From positions 248,001-312,000 of the forward strand of contig NZ_FNVT01000001.1 of the NCBI RefSeq assembly GCF_900108335.1: DNA of 64,000 bases. Direction: 5' to 3'. Of the stretch, positions 1-7,132 are shown one piece after another (positions within the stretch are counted from its first letter, which is position 1; each line of letters begins with the position of its first letter). Both the position numbers and the translations under genes were made by a program. Under the pieces are notes generated by a model, which made no database searches, was not told where the DNA came from, and saw nothing but the letters and a program-made list of their open reading frames with translations. Source of the stretch: Nonomuraea solani. GTDB lineage: Bacteria; Actinomycetota; Actinomycetes; Streptosporangiales; Streptosporangiaceae.

Positions 1-192
1 GGCCAGGTGGCGCCCGTGGTAGACGGGATCATGCTGCGCGCCGGTGGGGCGATCATGGCAAAGGCGGCACTGAGCATGGTGGGCGTACCGGCCGGACCGG
101 TACGGCTGCCGCTCGTGGACGCGACAGAGAAGCAAATCGCCGAGCTGCGTGCTTGCCTGGTAGCCGGCGGGGTGAAGTTGACCGACGCATAG
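1..192 (+). CDS. dapA: 4-hydroxy-tetrahydrodipicolinate synthase, 3' end only
   Basis: The reading frame is open from base 1 and stops at TAG 190-192, giving the last 63 residues of a protein that starts outside the window. The tail contains the GxPAGPVRLPLVDAT stretch followed by an amphipathic helix, which is the usual C-terminus of DapA (condensation of pyruvate with aspartate semialdehyde in lysine/DAP synthesis). The immediate downstream gene is RNase J, and dapA-rnj adjacency is common in actinobacteria, which supports DapA over other members of the DHDPS superfamily. The active-site half of the barrel is not in view. Confidence 0.85.
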   Translation, partial: GQVAPVVDGIMLRAGGAIMAKAALSMVGVPAGPVRLPLVDATEKQIAELRACLVAGGVKLTDA

Positions 193-246
193 GAACGGGG
201 AGGAACCGGGAGTTTTGAGAACACGATCTGACTGTGGGGGCCAGAT

Positions 247-1932
247 ATGAGCCATCCACATCCTGAGCTTGGCCCCCCGCCGACGCTGCCTGATGGCGGC
301 TTGCGCATCGTCGCGCTCGGCGGGCTGGGGGAGATCGGCAGGAACATGGCCGTCTTCGAATATGACGGCCGTCTGCTGATCGTCGACTGCGGGGTGCTTT
401 TCCCCGAGCCCGATCAGCCGGGTGTCGACCTCATCCTGCCCGACTTCGAATACATCAGGGACCGGCTCGACGACATCGAAGCCGTGGTGCTGACGCACGC
501 CCACGAGGACCACATCGGGGCAGTGCCTTATCTTCTGCGCGAGCGGCGCGATATCCCGCTCATCGGATCCAAGCTCACGCTTGCCCTCATTGAGGCCAAG
601 CTCACCGAGCACCGGATCCAGCCCGTCAAACACGAGGTCATCGAGGGCGAAAGGCACGTATTCGGGCCTTTTGACTGCGAGTTCCTCGCCGTCAATCACT
701 CGATCCCCGACGCGCTGGCCGTCGCCATCAGGACGCCCGCGGGCATCGTCCTGCACACCGGCGACTTCCGCATGGATCAGTTGCCGAGTGATGGTCGCCT
801 CACCGACCTCGGCGGTTTCGCCAGGCTCGGCACCGAGGGCGTCGACCTGCTGATGTCCGACTCCACCAACGCCGAGGTGCCGGGATTCGTCACCAGTGAG
901 CGGGAGATCGCGCCGGTCATCGAGGAGGTGATCCGCACTTCGGAGCAGCGGGTCATCGTGGCCAGCTTCGCATCGCACGTACACCGCATCCAGCAGGTCA
1001 TGGACGCGGCCGCCAAGCACGGCCGCAAGGTGGCCCTGGTCGGACGCTCGATGGTGCGCAACATGGGTGTGGCCCGTGACCTGGGATATCTCAAGGTGCC
1101 GCCGGACCTCATCGTCGACTCGCGCGACATCGAGGAATGGCCGCCGCAGGACGTGGTGCTGGTCTGCACCGGTTCCCAGGGCGAGCCGATGGCGGCGCTG
1201 TCCCGGATGGCCAACCGTGATCATCCGATCCGCATCGCCGAGGGCGACACCGTGCTGCTGGCCTCGTCGCTGGTCCCCGGCAACGAGACCGCGGTCAACA
1301 AGGTGATCAACGGCCTGACCAGGTGGGGCGCCCGCGTCGTACACAAGGGCAACGCCAAGGTGCACGTCTCCGGCCATGCAGCCGCGGGCGAGCTCCTCTA
1401 CGTGCTGAACCTCACCCGCCCGTCGAACTTCATGCCCGTGCACGGCGAATGGCGCCATTTGCGCGCCCACGCCAAGCTGGCCGCCCTCACCGGTGTGCCG
1501 AACGACCACATCGTGATCGCCGAGGACGGCGTCGTGGTGGACCTGGTCGACGGGCGGGCAAGGATCGTCGGTGCGGTGCACGCCGGGTACGTCTACGTCG
1601 ACGGCTCGTCGGTGGGCGAGATCACCGACACCTCGCTCAAGGATCGCCGGATCCTCGGTGACGAGGGGTTCATCTCCGTGGTCATCGTGGTCGACTCCAA
1701 CACGGGCAAGCTCACCGCGGGTCCCGAGATCCACGCGCGTGGCTCGGGAATCGACCCCCAGCAGTTCGAGACGTTCATTCCGCAGATCGAAAGGGCCCTC
1801 GCCGAGAAGGCCGCGGATGGCGTGGTCGACATGCAGGAGATCCGCCGCGTGGTCCGCCGCACGGTGGGGCGCTGGGTCAGCGACACCTATCGTCGCCGGC
1901 CCATGATCATTCCCGTGGTGCTCGAGGTCTGA
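247..1932 (+). CDS. rnj: Ribonuclease J
   Basis: 561-residue metallo-beta-lactamase/beta-CASP ribonuclease, full length for the family. RNase J acts in the cytoplasm as a combined 5'-3' exonuclease and endonuclease in mRNA turnover and rRNA maturation. The zinc-binding motif HAHEDH lies at residues 84-89. Further metal ligands are expected in NHSIPD (near 157) and HTGDFRMD (near 176). The beta-CASP region contains GSQGEP, and the C-terminal domain includes VHVSGHAAAGELL and the MPVHGEWRHL ligand motif. The ATG is preceded by a GGGGG tract 7 bases upstream; a second purine-rich stretch lies at 195-212. It follows dapA by 54 bases and is probably co-transcribed with it. A strong hairpin follows the stop. 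Confidence 0.96.
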   Translation: MSHPHPELGPPPTLPDGGLRIVALGGLGEIGRNMAVFEYDGRLLIVDCGVLFPEPDQPGVDLILPDFEYIRDRLDDIEAVVLTHAHEDHIGAVPYLLRERRDIPLIGSKLTLALIEAKLTEHRIQPVKHEVIEGERHVFGPFDCEFLAVNHSIPDALAVAIRTPAGIVLHTGDFRMDQLPSDGRLTDLGGFARLGTEGVDLLMSDSTNAEVPGFVTSEREIAPVIEEVIRTSEQRVIVASFASHVHRIQQVMDAAAKHGRKVALVGRSMVRNMGVARDLGYLKVPPDLIVDSRDIEEWPPQDVVLVCTGSQGEPMAALSRMANRDHPIRIAEGDTVLLASSLVPGNETAVNKVINGLTRWGARVVHKGNAKVHVSGHAAAGELLYVLNLTRPSNFMPVHGEWRHLRAHAKLAALTGVPNDHIVIAEDGVVVDLVDGRARIVGAVHAGYVYVDGSSVGEITDTSLKDRRILGDEGFISVVIVVDSNTGKLTAGPEIHARGSGIDPQQFETFIPQIERALAEKAADGVVDMQEIRRVVRRTVGRWVSDTYRRRPMIIPVVLEV

Positions 1933-1942
1933 GCCTCCTGAC

Positions 1943-1972
1943 GGTACGGCAGGCGTCCGCGTCTGCCGTACC
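1943..1972 (+). terminator. Hairpin after rnj, probable terminator; copy of a dispersed palindrome
   Basis: Perfect 10-bp stem (GGTACGGCAG 1943-1952 with CTGCCGTACC 1963-1972) around a 10-base loop, starting 10 bases after the rnj stop. There is no U-run, as is usual for GC-rich actinomycete terminators. The same arm sequence with a related TCCGCG loop recurs at 47279-47300, so this may be a mobile or REP-like element serving as a terminator. Confidence 0.65.
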
Positions 1973-2045
1973 TGGAGACGGCCCCGGGCGACCGGCGCTT
2001 GCTGCACCCGAGAAAGATCACAGGTAGCACTGACCCGCCTCCGCC

Positions 2046-2410
2046 TCACCCGCGGAAAGCCACTGGTGGCAGGGGCTGGCATCCGCCGTGGTAGCGGAAG
2101 GCCAGGGGCGGTTGTGGTTGGCATCTGCCATGCCCGGGGAGGGCCATGGGCGATCGTAGCTCGCGTTCGCCGTACCCGCCGAAGGTCGCTGGCGGTAGGA
2201 GTCGGCATCCGCAATGGTGGCGGAAGGCCACAGGTGGTTGTGGGTGGCATCCGCCAAGCCCCGGAAAGAGGGGCCTGCGTCTGCCGTACCCGTCGAAGGC
2301 TACGGGTGGCGGTGGGCCCCATCCGCATAAGCAGCGGACAACCACGTGCGGCAGTGGTTGGCACCAGCCGCACTCGTGGATGGCCGCGGGTGGCACTGGC
2401 ACCCGTCCAC
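2046..2410. repeat. Degenerate 42-bp tandem repeat array (locus A) in the rnj-hydrolase gap
   Basis: The 660-base gap after rnj contains about eight diverged units of 40-43 bp beginning near 2080, 2122, 2165, 2206, 2248 (shortened), 2281, 2322 and 2361. Typical units start GGCATCCGCC and continue with GCGGAAGGCCA and GGTGGTTGTGG. Units near 2164 and 2277-2290 contain the arm of the rnj hairpin (GCGTCTGCCGTACC). Because the unit is a multiple of three, spurious frames with 14-residue repeats stay open on both strands. I do not regard them as genes: they have no ribosome site and no known family. From 2411 to 2594 I see nothing else. Confidence 0.75.
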
Positions 2411-2594
2411 GCCTGCGGCGTTCCGTGCTTGCCATCCTGGATCGAGAGGCGATCGACCTTCGCATCCGGCAGAGCCGTGGTAGTGCCGGGTCGAATGCGC
2501 CACACCTGCAGACCGCCGTTAGCGCGCTCGGGCAAGCGCACTACGTCGTAGCCGCCTGTGTGCCGTGCCTCCATGAGACCCCCTTGCCGATTTG

Positions 2595-3359
2595 TTAGGT
2601 ACGGGTATGCGCGCCCAGGAACGGAAGTACCTGGGGAAGAACGTCTGCGCTGCTGTCCCAGCCGGCCTTGTGGTCGGCGCCAGAGACGGAGAAGAAGCCG
2701 GACCCGGTGCCGGTCGCGAAGGCCCGCATTGGTTCGTGCCAAGGGTCGGTGGTGCCCGCGTACATCAGGATGGCGACACCGGCCGTCGCCAGCTCGGTGT
2801 GCAGGCCAGGCTCTCGGGAGAACGCGTCGTAATTGGCGCGGAAGGCGGCAAGGTCTCCGCCGTCGATCAGGGCAGCTTGGTACGGGTCGGTGTAAGCACC
2901 CCTTTTCATGATCTCGTACGCGTCCACATCGGCCGGCAGGCCGAGCGCCTGGATCGCCTGGTCGACCGCGGATCGGAAACCGTCCATGGGATCGAAGGCT
3001 CCGGCAACAAGGCAGGTCAGCCGCTCAGGTGCGTACGCGGCGACCGCATAGCCGGTCATCGCGCCCAGCGAATATCCCCAGAACGCAGCCCGCTCGGCCC
3101 CGGCGTCGTCGAGCACGGCCATGACGCAGTCGACGCGCCGCTCGAGAGCATAGGCCCCGATCTCGTGCGGGGCATCACTCGAGCCCAGCCCCAGCGGATC
3201 GATGGCGATCACGGTGTAGGCGCCGGTCAAGGCCGCGGTGTATCCCCTGTGCGCCCAATGCGCGCCGTCCTGGAACATTCCCGGGTGGAGGACGACCGGC
3301 GGGCCGTCCCCGGAGACCTCGTAAGCGATCTTGAAGCCGTTGCTACGTGCGAGGGGCAT
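2595..3359 (-). CDS. Alpha/beta-fold hydrolase
   Basis: 254 residues with a typical single-domain alpha/beta hydrolase layout. The early HPGMFQDG segment probably forms the oxyanion loop, followed by strand VIAIDPLGLGSSD. The nucleophile elbow is GYSLG with Ser97, an acid follows in the GTTDPW turn, and the likely catalytic His230 is in SGADHKAGW. The substrate cannot be read from the sequence; esterase, epoxide hydrolase or haloperoxidase-like activities all fit the fold. It is divergently transcribed from an HxlR regulator, with a palindromic operator candidate between them, so the regulator probably controls it. Confidence 0.85.
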   Translation of the reverse strand: MPLARSNGFKIAYEVSGDGPPVVLHPGMFQDGAHWAHRGYTAALTGAYTVIAIDPLGLGSSDAPHEIGAYALERRVDCVMAVLDDAGAERAAFWGYSLGAMTGYAVAAYAPERLTCLVAGAFDPMDGFRSAVDQAIQALGLPADVDAYEIMKRGAYTDPYQAALIDGGDLAAFRANYDAFSREPGLHTELATAGVAILMYAGTTDPWHEPMRAFATGTGSGFFSVSGADHKAGWDSSADVLPQVLPFLGAHTRT

Positions 3360-3407
3360 GCTGTCAGTTCTCGCTCTCCAATAGATTCCTGTGCCTGTAC
3401 GCAGGAA

Positions 3408-3424
3408 CGTTACGATTTGTAACG
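3408..3424. promoter_or_regulatory. Inverted repeat, candidate HxlR operator
   Basis: Perfect 6-5-6 palindrome CGTTAC-gattt-GTAACG in the 112-base divergent region between the hydrolase (start 3359) and the HxlR gene (start 3472). Position and symmetry suit a dimeric winged-helix repressor acting on both promoters. The assignment is inferred from context. Confidence 0.5.
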
Positions 3425-3471
3425 GTGCTCATCCTGAAGCATGATCAGACGGTCCGGAAGAAGGCACTTTC

Positions 3472-3870
3472 TTGTCACAACGGAACATCGCGGGAACAGA
3501 CCAGCTCACGGCCGCGACCGAAACGGACGATTGCCCGCTGCCCGAGGTACTGGCCTTGATCGGAGGGAAATGGAGTGCCCAGGTGCTGGTCGAACTCGGA
3601 CGGGGCCCGCGTCGCTTCACCCAGTTGGAGCGGGCCATCGAAGGCATCAGCCGCCGGATGCTCACACTGAGCCTGCGAGACCTGGAACGCAGCGGCCTTG
3701 TTACCCGCACGGTGTACCCGGATGCTCCTCCCCGAGTGGAGTACGCCACCACGGCGTTGATCGACGAGATCCGTGAACCGTTGGAGGCGCTGTCGGCCTG
3801 GGCCCGCCATGCCGCGCCCGCCATCACCGCCGCCCGCCAGGCCTTCGACGAGGGCCGCCGCGAGGCTTGA
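3472..3870 (+). CDS. HxlR-family transcriptional regulator
   Basis: 132-residue winged-helix protein of the HxlR/DUF24 type, a dimeric DNA-binding regulator often responding to reactive electrophiles. The N-terminal CPLPEVLALIGGKWS segment contains the conserved Cys21 used by several redox-sensing members. It is followed by RRFTQLERAIEGIS, the recognition helix SRRMLTLSLRDLERSGLV and the wing region RTVYPDAPPRVEY. The chosen start is TTG 3472, because no ATG or GTG gives the full N-terminus in frame. GGAAGAAGG about 10 bases upstream is a plausible ribosome site. It is divergent from the hydrolase and followed by a long repeat tract. Confidence 0.87.
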   Translation: MSQRNIAGTDQLTAATETDDCPLPEVLALIGGKWSAQVLVELGRGPRRFTQLERAIEGISRRMLTLSLRDLERSGLVTRTVYPDAPPRVEYATTALIDEIREPLEALSAWARHAAPAITAARQAFDEGRREA

Positions 3871-3954
3871 GAAGTCGGTGGTGAGCTGCGGATGACGGCG
3901 GAACCGACGGACAACGGTGACTGCCATGCGGGCGTGACCGCCTTTGAGGCCAAG

Positions 3955-4445
3955 GGCTCTGGGGTTTGCAGCGGGAGCGGCAACTGAGGGCTGTGGTGCC
4001 GGCTTGTAGCGGAAACGGCGGCCAAGGGCTGCAGGGGGCCTGTAGTGGGAGCGGCGGCCGAGGGTCGTGAGGGGTTGCAGCGAGAGCTGGGGCGGGGCCG
4101 CGAGACCTGGGAGTGGGAGTGGGAGTGGGAGTGGGAGCGGGAGTGGGAGCTGTGGGGCTGGCTTGCATCGGGAGCGGCGGCCGAGGGTTGTGCGGGCATG
4201 TAGCGGGAGCTGAGGGCTGTGAGACCTGCGAGATCTCCAGCGAGAGCTGGAGCTGAAGGTTGTGAGGCCTGTAGCGGGACGGTGGCTGAGAGCTGTGAGG
4301 CCTGTAGCGGGACGGTGGCTGAGAGCTGTGAGGCCTGTAGCGGGACGGTGGCTGAGGGCCGTGAGACCTGCGGTGTCGATGTGGTGGGAGCGGGGCTGAG
4401 GGTTGTGGGGCTGCTTGCAAGGGAGCGGCTGGGGGTGGCCAGTTG
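3955..4445. repeat. Degenerate tandem repeats (locus B) with a 33-bp core and a hexanucleotide run
   Basis: The 713-base gap between HxlR and the permease is filled with diverged G-rich repeats of 33-36 bp (recurring motif TGTAGCGGGAGCGGCGGC). Three nearly exact 33-bp copies lie at 4267-4299, 4300-4332 and 4333-4365, starting GCCTGTAGCGGGACGGTGGC; the third has two changes. A separate run of six GAGTGG-type hexamers lies at 4111-4146. The repeats keep frames open on both strands (11-residue periodicity), but none resembles a protein family. From 4446 to 4583 I see nothing recognisable. Confidence 0.8.
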
Positions 4446-4583
4446 CCGCGGGCGAGTCTGATGTTCTGATGGAGGGGGTTTGCCGGTGCCGGGCCGTGGT
4501 TCCTCTCTCGCGCAGGCTGCATGCGGAGCGCGGGCTGGTGCGACGGCGGTGGGGTGAGGGCAGCGGGTGTCAGGGGCCACATG

Positions 4584-5360
4584 TCAGGCGTCCCTTCGGC
4601 CCAACGACCAGGTGGCCGCCAGCATGGGGAGGGTCGCGTAGGCGACCAATAGCGCGGCGGCCGCTGCCGGAGGCAGGAGCGAGCCGTACACCGACGTGGT
4701 GATGAGGTCGCCGGTGATCTCGCGGGGGAGTGCGCCGATCATGAGAGAGCCAAGACGTTCGCTCCATGGTTCGGGGATGTTGCCGATGATCATCGGGATC
4801 ACGTAGACGAGGCCGACCAGGACGGCGATCGCCCCTGCCGCGGATCGCAGGAGTGCGCCCAGCCCCAGGCCGAGGAGTGCGAACACCGGCACCGTGAGGC
4901 TGGTCGCCGCCAGGAACGGGAATCGTTCTGCGAATGCGATGGTGTACGCGCCCGAGAAGCGGTCGCCGAGCACCGCTTGGGCGGCGAAGTATGTGCCGAA
5001 GACCGTCAGCACGCCGACGATCAGGCCCAACGTGCCCACGATGGCGGACTTGGCGGCGAGGATCGGCCAGCGGCGGGGGACGATGGTCAGGGTCGTCCTG
5101 ATCAAGCCGGTGACGTATTCGGAGGTGATGGCGAGCGTACCCAAGATGCCCATGCAGAGTTGAGGCACGATCACCACCACCTCCTCCAGATCCGCGATCT
5201 TGGCGCCTGATCGTTTCTCCGAAGGAGCGGCGTCGTACGTGCCCGCGGCGGCGACGGCGACGGCCAGGCCCAGAAGGACGGCACCGAGACTGAGGCTGAG
5301 GATCAGATAGGTCGAGCGCAGCGAGCGGACCTTCAGCCATTCCGAGGTCAGAACGCTCAT
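4584..5360 (-). CDS. ABC-2 type exporter permease (second copy)
   Basis: 258 residues with about six hydrophobic segments. The opening MSVLTSEWLKVRSLRSTYL is typical of NatB-like ABC-2 permeases whose N-terminus faces the cytoplasm. The conserved block LGTLAITSEYVTGLIRTTLTIVPRR matches the same block in the neighbouring permease, so the two are paralogues and probably form a heterodimeric channel with the ATPase at 6300-7019. An upstream in-frame GTG at 5390 exists, but ATG 5360 aligns with the paralogue. The 178-base gap to the upstream permease suggests it may have its own promoter or be read through. The substrate is unknown. Confidence 0.85.
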   Translation of the reverse strand: MSVLTSEWLKVRSLRSTYLILSLSLGAVLLGLAVAVAAAGTYDAAPSEKRSGAKIADLEEVVVIVPQLCMGILGTLAITSEYVTGLIRTTLTIVPRRWPILAAKSAIVGTLGLIVGVLTVFGTYFAAQAVLGDRFSGAYTIAFAERFPFLAATSLTVPVFALLGLGLGALLRSAAGAIAVLVGLVYVIPMIIGNIPEPWSERLGSLMIGALPREITGDLITTSVYGSLLPPAAAAALLVAYATLPMLAATWSLGRRDA

Positions 5361-5538
5361 GCGGGCATCCGTTCGGTCCTGGGAGCACACACGTTGAGGT
5401 CCGTTCGTCGAGGACTAATGCCTGTACGGGCGTTCGCTTCGGAGCGGAGAACGCTTCTGCGACCTTCGGAAGTGAGGGTGAGAGCGTGGGTTGCAGCGGC
5501 GAGATTCAGGCGGATGTCGGAGGCAAGGGATGGAACGG

Positions 5539-6303
5539 TCACGCGTCTTTCCGTCTCAGTTGGTAATAGCCGATGGCGAGAGCGAGGAGCGGGTAGGCGA
5601 GGAGCACGATCACTGCTGCCCACGGAGGTAGGTAGCCGTCACCGAGACGGGTCGAGAGGTGCTGGTCGGCTATCTGGGGGACGAGGTTGGGCAGGAGCAG
5701 CGTGGCGATGCGGGTGTTCCATGGCGGTGGCAGGTAGTTGACCAGGCCGGGAAGCATGAACAGCAGGGCGACGACGGAGACGATCGCGCCGGCCGTCGAT
5801 CGCACGGCGGCGCCGAGGCCGAGACCCACCAGCGCCAGCGCGGTCACGGACAGGGCAGAGCCGAACAGCATCGGGAGATCGTCGGCGAACGAGGTCTGAT
5901 TGAAGCCGAGGGCGCGGTCGCCCGCGATCAGGCGGCCGGCCGAATAGGTGACCAGCAGGATCGAATTGGCGGCCAAGAACGTGGCCAGGCCGACGACTCC
6001 GGCCTTGGCCAGGAGTAACGTGCTTCGCTTCGGGACGGTGGTCAGGCTGGTGCGGATCATGCCCGTGGCGTACTCGGAAGTGATCGCGAGCACGCCGAGC
6101 ACCGCCAGGCTGATCTGAACCAACGGGAGAAAGCCCTGCTCGGGGGCCGCGGCGCTTCGCACGCCTCGCTCGTCGGCGAGATCGCTCACATAGAGCGTCC
6201 AGGCTGCCCCCAGCACTATCGTCAGTGCCGCCGTGCCTATGGTCTGGTAAGTCGAGGTCACCGAGCGTAGCTTCAGCCACTCGGAGGAGAGGATGGCCTT
6301 CAT
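5539..6303 (-). CDS. ABC-2 type exporter permease (first copy)
   Basis: 254 residues, multi-span integral membrane protein beginning MKAILSSEWLKLRSVTSTYQ. It shares the LGVLAITSEYATGMIRTSLTTVPKR block with its paralogue at 4584-5360. Its ATG overlaps the stop of the ATPase gene by four bases (ATGA), so the two are translationally coupled and almost certainly form one transporter. The divergent histidine kinase/response regulator pair is a likely controller. Export of an antibiotic or other small hydrophobic compound is possible but not shown by the sequence. Confidence 0.87.
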   Translation of the reverse strand: MKAILSSEWLKLRSVTSTYQTIGTAALTIVLGAAWTLYVSDLADERGVRSAAAPEQGFLPLVQISLAVLGVLAITSEYATGMIRTSLTTVPKRSTLLLAKAGVVGLATFLAANSILLVTYSAGRLIAGDRALGFNQTSFADDLPMLFGSALSVTALALVGLGLGAAVRSTAGAIVSVVALLFMLPGLVNYLPPPWNTRIATLLLPNLVPQIADQHLSTRLGDGYLPPWAAVIVLLAYPLLALAIGYYQLRRKDA

Positions 6304-7019
6304 CGGGCCGCTCCGAACTGGACGCTGTCGGAGGTCAACGCCATGTAGGCGTCTTCGAGGGTCGGGTAGCGCGCGGTGAGCTGCGCGACGGTGGCGTCGG
6401 TGATCAGCTTCCCGCGGCCGACGACCACGATGCGCTCGGCGGTGAGGGCCATTTCGCTCATCAGATGGCTGGAGAGCAGGACCGTCCTGCCCTCGGCGGC
6501 CAGTGAGCGCATCAGGTCACGGATCCAGCGCACGCCGTCGGGATCCAGGCCGTTGACCGGCTCGTCGAACATCAACACGCCTGGGTCGCCGAGCAGCGCG
6601 GACGCGATGCCGAGCCGTTGCTTCATGCCGAGGGAGAATCCGGCGACCCGCTTGCGCGCAACACCGGCCAGCCCGACCTGTTCGAGCACCTCGGCCACGC
6701 GCATGGGGCCGATGTCATTGGTGCGGGCGAGGCAGAGCAGGTGGTTGTAGGCGCTGCGTCCGCCGTGGACCGCGCCGGCGTCCAGGAGCGCGCCGACCTC
6801 GCGCATGGGCTTGCCGAACGAGGAGTATCGGCGCCCGTTGATCAATGCCTGGCCGGACGTGGGCGCGTCGAGGCCGAGGATCAGGCGCATTGTGGTGGAC
6901 TTGCCCGAGCCGTTGGGGCCGAGGAAGCCGGTCACGTGGCCGGGCTCGACCTTGAAGGACAGGTCGTCTACGGCAAGGGTGCCGCCGTAGCGCTTTGTGA
7001 GGTGCTGGAGTTCGATCAC
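6300..7019 (-). CDS. ABC exporter ATP-binding protein
   Basis: 239 residues from GTG 7019. The nucleotide-binding domain begins VIELQHLTKRYGG. Walker A is GPNGSGKST (Lys40), the signature is FSLGMKQRLGIA, Walker B is VLMFDEPVNGLD, and the switch histidine is in SSHLMSE. This is the CcmA/NatA-type ATPase that pairs with ABC-2 permeases. An upstream ATG at 7115 would extend the frame into the divergent promoter with sequence that does not match the family, so I reject it. The stop overlaps the permease start (ATGA). It is divergent from the histidine kinase. Confidence 0.9.
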   Translation of the reverse strand: MIELQHLTKRYGGTLAVDDLSFKVEPGHVTGFLGPNGSGKSTTMRLILGLDAPTSGQALINGRRYSSFGKPMREVGALLDAGAVHGGRSAYNHLLCLARTNDIGPMRVAEVLEQVGLAGVARKRVAGFSLGMKQRLGIASALLGDPGVLMFDEPVNGLDPDGVRWIRDLMRSLAAEGRTVLLSSHLMSEMALTAERIVVVGRGKLITDATVAQLTARYPTLEDAYMALTSDSVQFGAAR

Positions 7020-7092
7020 GCCGTAAAGGATGCGGGACGGTGGGTGGGCGGCGCGTCGGACCACGGTTCGAATCTCAAGGTCAGACCCTGGG

Positions 7093-7125
7093 TTGACGTG
7101 CGCACGCCACCCCACCGGCTACGGT
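7093..7125 (+). promoter_or_regulatory. Candidate promoter of the histidine kinase operon, probably leaderless
   Basis: TTGACG at 7093-7098 is followed by TACGGT at 7120-7125, with an alternative overlapping -10 GGCTAC at 7117 giving an 18-base spacer. Transcription would begin at or within a few bases of the GTG start at 7133. No Shine-Dalgarno sequence is visible, which fits a leaderless mRNA, common in actinomycetes. Confidence 0.35.
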
Positions 7126-7132
7126 TCAACGC

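Noticed and set aside
1..192. Missing 5-keto-4-deoxyglucarate dehydratase of the uronate pathway (same superfamily as DapA)
   Set aside because: The fragment ends like DapA and sits in the dapA-rnj arrangement, 10 kb from the uronate cluster.
2018..2598. Open frames on both strands within array A, with 14-residue repeats
   Set aside because: They exist only because the 42-bp unit keeps frame; no ribosome site, no consistent codon pattern and no recognisable domain.
2046..4445. CRISPR array
   Set aside because: Units are adjoining and diverged without conserved repeat/unique spacer alternation, and there are no cas genes.
3824..4582. Long Pro/Ser-rich minus-strand frames across array B
   Set aside because: Low-complexity translation of G-rich repeats that also runs into the HxlR gene; no start signal.
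7061..7080. tRNA T-arm-like sequence GGTTCGAATCTC
   Set aside because: The bases around the loop cannot form a 5-bp T-stem, and no acceptor, D-arm or anticodon structure fits upstream; it lies in a divergent promoter region.
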